Source of the DNA: Actinomyces johnsonii
Lineage (GTDB): Bacteria > Actinomycetota > Actinomycetes > Actinomycetales > Actinomycetaceae
DNA length: 64,000 nucleotides
Direction: 5' to 3'
Assembly: GCF_006546835.1 (NCBI RefSeq)
Contig: NZ_VICB01000001.1
Span: 84,861 to 148,860, forward strand
The notes beneath the pieces were generated by a model that had not been told where the DNA came from, ran no database searches, and worked only from the letters and a program-made list of their open reading frames with translations. Within the stretch, counting starts at the first letter, position 1, and each line of letters opens with the position of its first letter. The translations under genes and the position numbers were made by a program. Shown piece by piece: positions 27,617 through 37,400 of this stretch.

Positions 27617-28423
27617 TCAGGGCACCCGCTCGTAGACGGTCTCCTCCAAGTCGCGCATCTGCTTCTCCACGCTGTGGGCCAGGGCAGGGTCATCGAGGCG
27701 TAGACCGAGCTCGACGTTGCGCTCCTCGGCACTGTAGGAGAAGTTGGCGCTGCCCACCAGCAGGAAGCGGTGGTCGATGCTGAGGAACTTGGCATGACTC
27801 GTCACGGCGCGCCCGTCGTCCTCGGGGGCGCGCGTGCGCATGACGACGGCGCCGCGCAGCCGCCGGGCGATCTCAGCGGTGTCCAGATGGGAGCCGCCAC
27901 CCCGGTAACGGCCCTGCTCCCGCTGACGTTCTCGCCACTCCTCAGACCGGTGAAAGGGCCCGTCGGCGGCCTGGGTGTCCAGGTAGAGGCGAACCGACAC
28001 ACCGGGACGCTGTGCGCACAGGTTCACCAGGGCTACCCACAGGGCAGAGCTGGGCTGGAGGTTGTAGGTAGCGCAGACCACGGAGGTGTTGGAGCCGCCG
28101 ACCAGGGCGAACACGTCCGCCGTGAGGGCCCCGCCGACGACGGCCCCGGCCGGGGCGGTCCACACGGGAGTCACGTCCTTGAGCCTGGAGGCGGCGCCGG
28201 CGACGGCTCGCAGGACGGCCACGGAGTGCTCTCGCGCCTGCGGCCCGAGTCCTGCAGCCCCCAGCAGCTCGCGGGCCCGCGATCTCCTGGGCGCGGGCAC
28301 GACGACGAGCGCCTGGCTCAGCGTCGCCCCACCGGCTAGGCGGGCGGCGATGCCGTCAGCCTCTCTTCCGGTGAGGAAGGCGCCCAGGGCGCGCAGCGGA
28401 TCGAGAACGTCGACGGGCACCAT
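27617..28423 (-). CDS. drmC: DISARM protein DrmC (phospholipase D-like)
   Basis: 268 residues from ATG 28423 with GAGGA upstream. The C-terminal PLD half-site SHAKFLSIDHRFLLVGSANFSYSAEERNVE (HxK plus the GSANFS motif, about residues 200-230) and N-terminal helices fit DrmC. PLD enzymes of this kind act on phosphodiesters, here presumably DNA; in reported DISARM systems DrmC is partly dispensable. Last gene of the locus, nine bases after drmB. Nothing in it looks broken. Confidence 0.88.
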   Translation of the reverse strand: MVPVDVLDPLRALGAFLTGREADGIAARLAGGATLSQALVVVPAPRRSRARELLGAAGLGPQAREHSVAVLRAVAGAASRLKDVTPVWTAPAGAVVGGALTADVFALVGGSNTSVVCATYNLQPSSALWVALVNLCAQRPGVSVRLYLDTQAADGPFHRSEEWRERQREQGRYRGGGSHLDTAEIARRLRGAVVMRTRAPEDDGRAVTSHAKFLSIDHRFLLVGSANFSYSAEERNVELGLRLDDPALAHSVEKQMRDLEETVYERVP

Positions 28424-28432
28424 GAGGTTCCT

Positions 28433-30583
28433 CTACATGCCCTGGTAGTCGGAGAAGAAGGCGAGGTCGTGGCTGCTCCCCGTGCCAGCGCCCGGGCCGC
28501 CGTTTACTTCTGGCAGCGGAATGACGAAGCGCCGGTCGAGGAAGCGGTTGGCCCGCTCGCAGGAGGTCTCCGAGACCATGGTGCAGCAGTGGCAGGCGGC
28601 ACCGTGGAGGAAGTCCTCGGGGTCCTGGGGAATGCGCCGGGCGCAGACCGGGTCCGAGGAGCAGCGGGTCATGGCGCGCAGGGCCTGGCCCAGGATGTCG
28701 GCCAGGCGGCCGGGCTCGGATAGGGAGACCAGCCCGCCCAGGGTGCCATCGGAGTCGGAGGCGGTGGTGGTCAGGAGCATCCCGGCCGCGGCCTCGCGCT
28801 GCTCGGTGGCGCGCCAGGCGTAGAGGCGCTCGCTGATGGAGGCGGCCCCGTAGCCCGAGGACATCGCCATCTGGCGGATGAGGGCGTGGGCGAGGGTGTG
28901 GATGAGCCAGTAGCGCGGCGGGGCGAGGCGCTCGTCGGGGTTGATCTGCTTGGCCGTCTCGGAGAAGCGTCGCTCGAAGTTGCGCCGGTGGGCGGCGCGG
29001 TGGGAGTCCCACACGGGGGTGGCGAGCACCCTAGTCTCCCAGCGGGCGACGGCGGCCTCGTCGAGCTGGATGAAGATCCCCTCGCCGCGGTCCTCGGTGG
29101 CCGGCACCCAGGTGGGGCGGCCGGAGCGGGCCAGGGAGACGAGCCGGGCCTCGGAGTCGTCGACCCGGTCGTAGTCGTCCACGCGGGTGAATCCGAGGAT
29201 GGCGTTGACCTTGCGCAGGCGGTCGACGGCGAGCACCCGGCTCACCCCGGCCGGTACGTCCCCGAGGCCGCGTGGGGAGATGACGAGCCCGCTGTCGCTG
29301 TCCTCGTGGTGATCGCCGGGTGGCTCGGTGAGGAGATAGTTCCATTCGGGTACGAGGAGGTCCACCGGGTCCCAGCTCTCGCGCCGCTTGAGGCGGTCGT
29401 CGTCGCTCTCCGCGGGGAGGGCCAGCATCCTCAGAAGCTCGGTGAGCTCGTCATCGTCAAGGTCCCGCAGCCGGACGGCATCGGCGTCGCCTCGTTTGAG
29501 GAGCATGCGGACGAAGGGAAGGTTCTCCCCTACCGATTCGAGATCGTCGTCCAAGGCTCGTCCCAGGGCTGTCAGGCGATCGCGTTGTTGCTCCGCGGGG
29601 TCCAGGCGCGGCATGTCGATGATGGACTGGGTGGCGGCGAACCAGAGGTTGGAGGCGCCCACGAGCATAACGCGGGGTTCGGCCTGGCAGCCTCCCTCGG
29701 TGAAGATCCCCAGGTGGGGGTGGCGGCCGCGGCAGCGCGGGAGCCGCTGGCGCCCCTCCTCCCCCAGGGCTTGGGACATTCCTCGGCGGGCTCCACAGGC
29801 GCGGCAGGAGATGAAGGCGGTGGCGCCCCGCTGGGAGGTGTCGCTCATGGCGAGCTCGGGGTGGGCGGCCTTGGGGCAGTGGGCGCCCTCGTGGACCCAC
29901 CAGTCGTAGGGGAACTCATCGAGGTGGCCACTCGGGCAGACGATGAGGTAACGGGCGGGCACGCACGGTGAGCGCCGTCTGCCCTTGCGCCTGACTGCGC
30001 CCTTGGCGCCCTTGCGCCCCTGGGCCGCGCCCGATCGGCCGGGGCGCCCGGGGCAGTCGATGTGCTCGAAGACGGCCTGGTCGGGCCGGAAAGGATGGGT
30101 GTTGTGATAGCCGTTGACGAATCGGCTGAGCGGCGCCAGGAGGTCGCAGCCGGTGCAGCGCATCCACTGGGGGAAGACCCGCGCGGGTACTCCCAGATCG
30201 TCGCCGTCGCGGCGCGCGCCCGGTCGCGAGGGTTGCCAGGGGAAACGCCGCAGCTCGCCTACCTGGTGGCCGAGCATGAGCTGGACCGTTTCCAGGAGAC
30301 GGGGCGCGTGGACGGTGATGGGGGCGGCGGCGCGGCGCCGCCAGATCCGTTCCCAGTCGTCCAGGCCCGTGGGCATAACCGTGAAGTGGGGCAGGTCGAT
30401 AATGGCGCCGGGGCCGTAGGTGTAGAGCAGTGTCGTGGGCCGGGCGGAGCCGACCTTGGCGAAGTTCTTCTTGGCCTGGTTCTGGCTGAGGTCGTCGGCG
30501 TCGCCGAGAGGGTCGACGCCGATCCCGTCGTCGAGCTCGGCGCCGCCCGGGCCGTCCTGGTCGATGTCCTGGTCCTGGCTCAC
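28433..30583 (-). CDS. drmB: DISARM protein DrmB (DUF1998)
   Basis: 716 residues, start overlapping drmA stop by ATGA. Cys pairs CTGC (about residue 150), CRACGARRGM and the C-terminal HGAACHCCTMVSETSCERANRFLDR form the zinc-binding DUF1998 module. DrmB pairs with the DrmA helicase; the published DrmAB complex binds DNA with 5' overhangs and is held inactive by a DrmA loop. The gene shows the same high GC and coupling as drmA. Confidence 0.9.
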   Translation of the reverse strand: MSQDQDIDQDGPGGAELDDGIGVDPLGDADDLSQNQAKKNFAKVGSARPTTLLYTYGPGAIIDLPHFTVMPTGLDDWERIWRRRAAAPITVHAPRLLETVQLMLGHQVGELRRFPWQPSRPGARRDGDDLGVPARVFPQWMRCTGCDLLAPLSRFVNGYHNTHPFRPDQAVFEHIDCPGRPGRSGAAQGRKGAKGAVRRKGRRRSPCVPARYLIVCPSGHLDEFPYDWWVHEGAHCPKAAHPELAMSDTSQRGATAFISCRACGARRGMSQALGEEGRQRLPRCRGRHPHLGIFTEGGCQAEPRVMLVGASNLWFAATQSIIDMPRLDPAEQQRDRLTALGRALDDDLESVGENLPFVRMLLKRGDADAVRLRDLDDDELTELLRMLALPAESDDDRLKRRESWDPVDLLVPEWNYLLTEPPGDHHEDSDSGLVISPRGLGDVPAGVSRVLAVDRLRKVNAILGFTRVDDYDRVDDSEARLVSLARSGRPTWVPATEDRGEGIFIQLDEAAVARWETRVLATPVWDSHRAAHRRNFERRFSETAKQINPDERLAPPRYWLIHTLAHALIRQMAMSSGYGAASISERLYAWRATEQREAAAGMLLTTTASDSDGTLGGLVSLSEPGRLADILGQALRAMTRCSSDPVCARRIPQDPEDFLHGAACHCCTMVSETSCERANRFLDRRFVIPLPEVNGGPGAGTGSSHDLAFFSDYQGM

Positions 30584-33500
30584 CGTTCCTCCTTATCGGA
30601 CCGGGCCTCATTGGCGTCACTGTCCTCAAGTGGCTCCTGTCGCTCCCAGGCGGGGGCGTCGTCGGTCGAGTCGTCGACGAGTCGGGTGGGGTCCGGGGAG
30701 ACGAGGAGGTTGATCTCGGGCTGGACCTCCCGCATGGAGCCGGCGACGACGAAAGGGGCGTCGTCGCGCCTGGAGCCGCGGCTGCCGGCCGATTCGGCCG
30801 AGCGCAGGAGCGGGAAGTAACTGACATTGTCCACACCGCGCTCGTAGACGAGCTCGCCGTGCTTCTTGGCGACCTCCCGCTGGCGCTTCTTCCACTCCCC
30901 GACGCGGCCGGCCAAGCGGTCCCGGGCGTACTTGCTCTCCTCCTCGCCGGCGGCCGCACTGATGCGGATGGAGAGCTTGCCTACGAGCCGGTCGAGGGCC
31001 TCGGCCTGTTCGGTGACGCGTCCGGCGTTGTGCTCGGGGTTGAGGCCGTCGCTGCATCCGGCCTGGGTGACTCGGGCGGCGGCCACGAGGGCACCGTCGA
31101 TCCCGCGGTCGATGGCGGTGACGGAGAAGGGGGTGACGGTCAACGGTTCGACGCGCGCGTAGAAGGTCTCGTGGAAGTGGCGGAACTGCTCGTAATGGGC
31201 CAGGTCGCGGGGCCGGGCCCAGTTGCCCAGGGTGATGACGAGGCCGGGACGGTTCGCATCCCGGCCCACGCGGGAGGTGGCCTGGATGTACTCGGCGGTG
31301 TTCTTGGGCTGGCCGACGACGAGCATGAGGCCGAGGCGGGAGACGTCCACACCCACCTGGAGCATGGAGGTGGCCAGGACGACGTCGTAGGGGTTCGCCG
31401 CGGCCTCTCGCCGCTCCACCTTCTTGCCTGCCTGCGCGGCTGCGGCCGCGGCGGTCTTGGCGGTGGTGGAGTCGACGCCCGGGTCGAAGGTGAGTGCCAT
31501 GCGGTCCAGGGTCGCGGTGATGTCGGTGGAGGCGATGCGCGAGGTGAGCTCCCCCAGGTGCAGGGCGCCGAAAGCCGTGCCGCGGCGGCGCGGCAGGCGG
31601 GAGTCGCGGCCGGGTTTGGCCAGGCCGGTCTGGATGTCGTCCTGGACGTAGCGGGCCATTCCGGCCAGCTCCCGGGTGGCGGAGAAGTATCCGACGAGCG
31701 TCATGTAGGGGTCGGCGGCGGCCCCGAGCCGGTCGAAGAGGAGCTGGGCGCCGGCCATGACGGTCTGGGTGGTCTGGATTTCGGCCGCCGTCAGGCGCAC
31801 CCCGGTGGTGGACAGGCCCACGTAGAGGCGCCCGGGGTGGGCGTCGTCGACCTCGACGGTGCGGGAGAAGAAGGTGTCGGAGGCGTCGAGGACCTGGGGC
31901 GGAAAAATGGTGACGTCGCGGCCGTAGAGGCCGCGGACCTGATCGGCGACGTTGCGGACGGTGGCCGAGGAGGCCACCAGGAGGGGCTGTGCGGGCCGGC
32001 CGTCGGGTGCCCTCCAGGCGCACATGGTCTCGACGGCGGTCTCGAACAGGCCGACCGTGGTACCCAGGGCCCCGGTGATGAGGTGGAGCTCGTCCTGGAT
32101 GATGAGGTCCGGGGGCCGCAGCCGGGTGGCGGGGCGGATCGAGGCCACCGGCAGCTCTCCCTTGGCCTGGTGGCGACCGTTCTCGCCAAGCGTGCAGCCG
32201 GTGAAGTCGTGGGTGGAGTCGTGACCGGGGTGGGGGACGTAGCCGTGGCGCTCGCAGCGGCGGGCGACGTGCCCGAACAGCGTGGCGGCGTGCCCCTCGC
32301 GGGCGAGGCGAGCGAGCTTGTCCACGGTGGCGATGACGAAGGCCGGAGCGAGCCGGTAGATCTCCTCGTCGGTGGTCAGAACCGGCAGGCCGTCGGGCAC
32401 GTTACCGTCGCCCTCGGAGAAGGGGCACTCGCCGAGCTCGTCGGAGCAGCGCAGGATGACGCGATCGGCGCTCCCAGCAGCGGGGCCGATCTTGACGTCG
32501 CCTGGGGTGAGGGTGCGGCCACACCAGGGGCAGTGGCCGAGCTGGAGGGCGGAGAAGCGGTGCCCCGCCCCGCTGCCGCCCTGGTCGTTCAGCCGCTTGA
32601 GCTCCTCCTCGGCCTCGCTCACCCGCTTGGGGGACACGGCGGTGCCGACCCACAGGCCGATACGGAAGGGCTCCTCACCCCAAGTGGCGGGATCCTCGCG
32701 GCGGGAGAGCTCGGCGGCGCATACGAGGGTGGTGGCGCGCTGGAACTGTTGGGAGGTGAGCAGGCGCAGGGTGTAGCGCATGAGGACGGTGACGCCGGAG
32801 CGCCCGTCGATGGGTCCGTCGGGGGTCTCGAGGAGTCCCTGGCGGCGGCGGATAGCGAAGGCGTAGGCGGCCAGCCCCAGGTAGGCCTCGGTCTTGCCAC
32901 CACCGGTGGGAAAGAAGAGGAGCTGGGCCGCGGCCAGGTCGCCGGAGCGGCGCGGCAGGGCGGGGTCGGTGAGGGCCGGCAGCTGCATGAGGATGAAGGC
33001 GAGCTGGAAGACGCGCCAGTGGTGAGGGTAGCCGCCGGCCAGGACACGGGCCTCAGCCTCCTCGACGCTGAGGCCGGAGTCGACGGCACGTGCGGCGGCG
33101 ATCTGGGAGTGGACGCGCTGGTCGGCCATGACCCGGTTCATGAAGGCGAAGCAGCGACGGGCCTCGGGGTCGGTCAGAAGGTGGTCAATGCCCTCGGTGA
33201 GCTGGCCCAGGACCTGTCGGGCCTCAGCGAGAGCCTCGGCGCCGGTATCCCGCAGGTGCTCCGGAAGGGCGGCGACGGCAGTCTCCTGCTCCCCCAGCCA
33301 GGCCGTGTAGGCCTCCGCGATGGGTTCCAGGGCAGCGCGGAGCTGGGCGGTGTTCTGGGACTCCGCCGCGGTGGCCAGGGTGCGCATATTGAGCTCGGCT
33401 GCCGGGACGGGGGTGGCCGTGGTCTGGGGCGTCTCCACAGTGGGCATCCAGGAGGTGCGGACCTGGAAAGCGCGGCGGGGTGCGCTCTCACCGGCCTGGG

Positions 33501-34470
33501 GCTTCCGCAGGCTCCAGTCGGCAGAGCAGGTGCGTCCGACAGCGAACTCGAGGCGGTCGCGATACTGGAGCTCGAGGCGGGCCTCCTCCGGATCGGAGGC
33601 CGGCTGCACGCCGGAAGCCGGAGGGAGGAGGGGATCGTGGACGGGGAGGAAGACGTCCCGGTTGTCCGCATCCACATGGATCTGGGTCTGGAACATCCAG
33701 GCATGGACAGGAATGCGGCGGGGCGTGATCTGGTCGTTGCACAGGGCGAGCTCGATGAGGTAGCGGTCGCTCGGCCCGCCGGCCGGTGAGGTGTCCCGGT
33801 GGGAGTCAACGCGCAGGGTGACGTCGTCTTCGAGTACGTAGTCCTGGGTGCGGCCCGGGGTGAGCTCGGCCAGGGGCAGGGGAAGGCTGTGGTGGTGCGG
33901 GATGCGCCGGTAGCGCGTGATACGGGAGTCCTGGCTACTGGCCGGGTCGGAGGGGGAATCAGGAACATCTGCGTCATCGCGGCCGGTGGACTCGTAGGTG
34001 CCCCAGCTGATGTGGATGGTGATGGACTCCAGTTCAGCGGGGTCGGCGGGGACCTGGAAGCGCAGTCCCATGGAGGCCGGAATCATGAGTCCGCGGCGCA
34101 CGGGTTCGTCATCGGTGTCCTCGCCGGGGTCCTCCTCGGCAGTGGCGTTGGTCATCTCCTCCTCAACGCCGGTGACGGGGGCGCCGGTGGAGGCCGCGGC
34201 CTCGAGGTCGTCGGCGGCGCCGGTCAGGCGGGTGGGGGCGATGCGGCCCAGGAGGTAGCGATCATCGGGCGGGGTGGTGAGGACCTCGGTGTCTCCCTCA
34301 GCGGGGCCAATAAGCTCGCGCCTCAGCACTTCGACGATTCCGGCGCGAGCGGAGGCGGAGGTGTTGCCGAGTTCCTCATCGAAGACGTAGGCGGTGCCGT
34401 CGTGCGAACGAGTCCCGGCCGACGGGCCGGTGGATGGCGTGCCCGCGGAGGGAGCGGTCTCAGATGTCAA
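30580..34470 (-). CDS. drmA: DISARM helicase DrmA
   Basis: 1296 residues. Walker A FFPTGGGKTEAYLGLAAYAF near residue 520, DEAH-type motif QDELHLITGALGT near 795, and motif VI region IQATSRVGRD near 1070 define an SF2 helicase. The N-terminal 300 residues carry the DrmA-specific domain. It is the core of DISARM, thought to recognise foreign DNA and unwind or translocate on it with DrmB. It starts 11 bases inside drmMI and its stop overlaps drmB, so the genes are tightly coupled. Confidence 0.92.
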   Translation of the reverse strand: MTSETAPSAGTPSTGPSAGTRSHDGTAYVFDEELGNTSASARAGIVEVLRRELIGPAEGDTEVLTTPPDDRYLLGRIAPTRLTGAADDLEAAASTGAPVTGVEEEMTNATAEEDPGEDTDDEPVRRGLMIPASMGLRFQVPADPAELESITIHISWGTYESTGRDDADVPDSPSDPASSQDSRITRYRRIPHHHSLPLPLAELTPGRTQDYVLEDDVTLRVDSHRDTSPAGGPSDRYLIELALCNDQITPRRIPVHAWMFQTQIHVDADNRDVFLPVHDPLLPPASGVQPASDPEEARLELQYRDRLEFAVGRTCSADWSLRKPQAGESAPRRAFQVRTSWMPTVETPQTTATPVPAAELNMRTLATAAESQNTAQLRAALEPIAEAYTAWLGEQETAVAALPEHLRDTGAEALAEARQVLGQLTEGIDHLLTDPEARRCFAFMNRVMADQRVHSQIAAARAVDSGLSVEEAEARVLAGGYPHHWRVFQLAFILMQLPALTDPALPRRSGDLAAAQLLFFPTGGGKTEAYLGLAAYAFAIRRRQGLLETPDGPIDGRSGVTVLMRYTLRLLTSQQFQRATTLVCAAELSRREDPATWGEEPFRIGLWVGTAVSPKRVSEAEEELKRLNDQGGSGAGHRFSALQLGHCPWCGRTLTPGDVKIGPAAGSADRVILRCSDELGECPFSEGDGNVPDGLPVLTTDEEIYRLAPAFVIATVDKLARLAREGHAATLFGHVARRCERHGYVPHPGHDSTHDFTGCTLGENGRHQAKGELPVASIRPATRLRPPDLIIQDELHLITGALGTTVGLFETAVETMCAWRAPDGRPAQPLLVASSATVRNVADQVRGLYGRDVTIFPPQVLDASDTFFSRTVEVDDAHPGRLYVGLSTTGVRLTAAEIQTTQTVMAGAQLLFDRLGAAADPYMTLVGYFSATRELAGMARYVQDDIQTGLAKPGRDSRLPRRRGTAFGALHLGELTSRIASTDITATLDRMALTFDPGVDSTTAKTAAAAAAQAGKKVERREAAANPYDVVLATSMLQVGVDVSRLGLMLVVGQPKNTAEYIQATSRVGRDANRPGLVITLGNWARPRDLAHYEQFRHFHETFYARVEPLTVTPFSVTAIDRGIDGALVAAARVTQAGCSDGLNPEHNAGRVTEQAEALDRLVGKLSIRISAAAGEEESKYARDRLAGRVGEWKKRQREVAKKHGELVYERGVDNVSYFPLLRSAESAGSRGSRRDDAPFVVAGSMREVQPEINLLVSPDPTRLVDDSTDDAPAWERQEPLEDSDANEARSDKEER

Positions 34471-37400
34471 GGGTCGCCTCCTGGGCCTGGGCGGAGTTGG
34501 CGGGCTTGCGGCCGCGCCGGGAGCGGGAACCGCCGATGGACTGGCCGGAGGCTGCCGCGGCAGCGGCCTCGGCGGCGGCGCGGCGGTGGTTCTCCTCCAG
34601 GAGGCGGTCGAGGATCTCCACGCGGGTGGCCGGGGGCACGGTCCATCGGGTCATCTCCCGATAGGTGTGGAAGCCATGGGTGAGGTCGAGGTCCTCCCAG
34701 CCGTAGGCGGCGGCGACGGATGCATCGAGCTCCACGTGGATGGCGCGCATGCGGTCCACATCCGGGTCGGTTCCGGTCTCCAAGCCTGGGTCGTTGACGA
34801 GGTTGTAGAGCTTGGTCAGCCCGAGCTTGCGGCGCAACATGATCTCCCGCCGCTCGGTGTCCAATGTGCGGCCGATCGCCTCCAGCTCCGACGTGGGCTC
34901 AGGCCGAGGGAAGGTCTCAAAGACGTCCGACGGCGTATAACGAGGATCGTTCCGCATACCCGACCCATAGGCGATAGCCCAATACTGATGAAGCGAGGAC
35001 GACAGAACCGCCTGCTGAACGTAAGAATCAGTTGCAAATACAACCACCTGCTCACTTACCACCTGCTGCGTAGAAACACGAACCAACATGACAGACTTAC
35101 TTACCCGAGCAATAACAAGCATCTCATTGAGATCCGCAATCGCTTTCCGCATCGCCGGCCGAGAATTCCAGTATTTCCACCATTCATTAACCATACGAGG
35201 ATACTTTACTGCATCCTTCACCACACGTTCTGGACGAACCTTATCAAACACATGCCGCCACGGCAGCTTATACTGCCGCGCTGCCTCTTGACTTCGCTCA
35301 TTGAAGTCCACAACCCACCGGGAAGCGGAACAGTCTGAACGAGAGTTAAGATCCTCTCCATTGAGATAAGGGAAAAGCACCTCGGAATTGCGAGGATCCT
35401 CCGCAATCCACTCTCGCACCTCTCCTGCATCCAAGATAAACCCCTTGCCAAGAATATAACATCCAACAAAGGAAATGCCACCGTTCTCACCGAGACGTTC
35501 AGGCTTCCCTTCTACACGACCGACCGGTTCGAGAAGGCTGCTGATCCGGGGTACCGGCACATCATCACAGATCGTCGTTGTATGCGAGGGGACAGTACCA
35601 CGCATCCCCCATACGGCCGCGAACTCGAGGTTGGCACCCTGTGAGGGCCAAGAGCGCGACCGAATAGCACGGGTGATGGTGAAGCCGAAGTCCACCATCT
35701 GATCCAGCCCTACCTTACGGGTACTACCCTGAGCAATGGTGTTGGTGGCAATGAGCCCCAAGGTGCCATGTTCATTGAGCAGCGAGAAGGCTCGGAGGAA
35801 GAAGTATGCGACAAGATCGGCGTTGCCCGATTCATTCCCTGCAAGGACACTGACGAACCACTCTCGGAGATTCTGCCCCATCGTAGGGCTGATCTTCATA
35901 CCCCCCAGGAAAGGAGGGTTCCCAATCACAGCATCAAAGCCTCCTCGTTCCATGACCTCGGGCATGGCCAGGGGCCAGTGGAGGCAGTGCCAGTGATCGT
36001 AGTCGGTGGGCACGGTCGGGGTGAGGCCGCGTTCCAGGAGGGCCTCGAGCATGGAGTCGTCACCGGCTCCCTCAGTGGGGAAAGCGCGGCCGAGGGCCAC
36101 CGCCAGGGCTCCGTAGGCCTCATTGATCGTTTGACCCGATTTCGCCTCAGTCTTGGGGATAAGGCCCACAGACACGATCGCGTCGGCCACTCGGGTCAGA
36201 AGCTTCAGGTCCTCCTCATTCTTATGCTGGAGGCGCTGCTTGGTCGTCGTCGAACGGGCGGGGTCGGTGCTGCTGACCTCGCTGGCGAGGTCCTGGCGAC
36301 GGTTGGTCACCCTCTTGACCACGGTGTCGACATCGAGAGCCTCGGCATAGGCGCCGGTGCGGTCGAGCTCGAAGAGTCGTTGTGTTGTTGTCGCTGCTGC
36401 GGGGTCGATGTGCTGGGCCTTCAGCTGACGCAGGTCGGTCAGGCCCAGGAGTGAGTTGCCGACGAAGACCTTGTCATCGACGAAGCTGAAGGGCTTGTCC
36501 TCATCCAGCGAGACGAGCCACAGGGAGAGCTTGCACATCTCCACGGCCATCTCGTTAATGTCCACCCCATAGAGGCAGTGGGCCACCACCTTCCGCAGGG
36601 CCTGGCGCTCCAGGTCGGCGGGTCGTATGCCCTGATGCAGCGCGCCCTCGCGGGTCCAGGCCTCGACGAGCTCGCGAGCCAGGAAGCGGGCCGCTGCCAC
36701 AAGGAAAGCGCCCGAGCCGCAAGCGATGTCCGCCACGTGCAGGTGGAGGATGTGGTCGGAGGATACCGGCTGCCACTGGCTGCGGTCGTCGGTCTCATGG
36801 GGGCCGGGTGAGTAGACGAGTGGCTCCAGGGCATACCTCACCATCTCCTCGGCCAAAGCGCGGGGGGTGTAGTGGGCGCCAGCGTTGCGCCGTGACGGGG
36901 TCTCGGTCACCACGAGGCCCCCTCGCTGGATGACGACCGGCCGGCCCCGTAGGTCCCTGCGGATGACGCCGATCCAGGGGCGCAGATCCGCGCGCAGGGC
37001 CTCATCGCGGGTCACGGCGAGCAGGGCGCGGTCGGCGTCGGACAGCGTGTCCCCGGCGGCGAGGGCCTTGGCCAGGGCTTTGGGGCTGGGTGGCTTGGCT
37101 CCGGGCTGGTGCTCCTTGAGCCAGGCGATGATCGCCCCGGCGAGGTCGGCATCTTCGGCATGCTGCTCGGCGAGCTCGTTCAACACCGATAGCGGGAGCT
37201 CGGGCTCCTCACCGTCCTTGCCGAGCAGGCCGAGGACCGTCTCCTCGGCGCGGGTGCAGGTGTAGCCGAGCAGGCCCTCGTAGATATAGCCGATCTGCTC
37301 CACGTCGATGTCCCGGAAGGAGAGGCGCCGGGCCTCCTGCCCCTTGAGGCGGGCGGTCTGGAGGGAGCGCAGCACGTGGAGCATAACCCGGTCGGAGACG

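Noticed and set aside
30859..33789. 976-codon open frame on the plus strand opposite drmA
   Set aside because: Gly/Val/Ala-rich translation without any domain, lying entirely antisense to a gene with clear helicase motifs; long antisense frames are expected at this GC.
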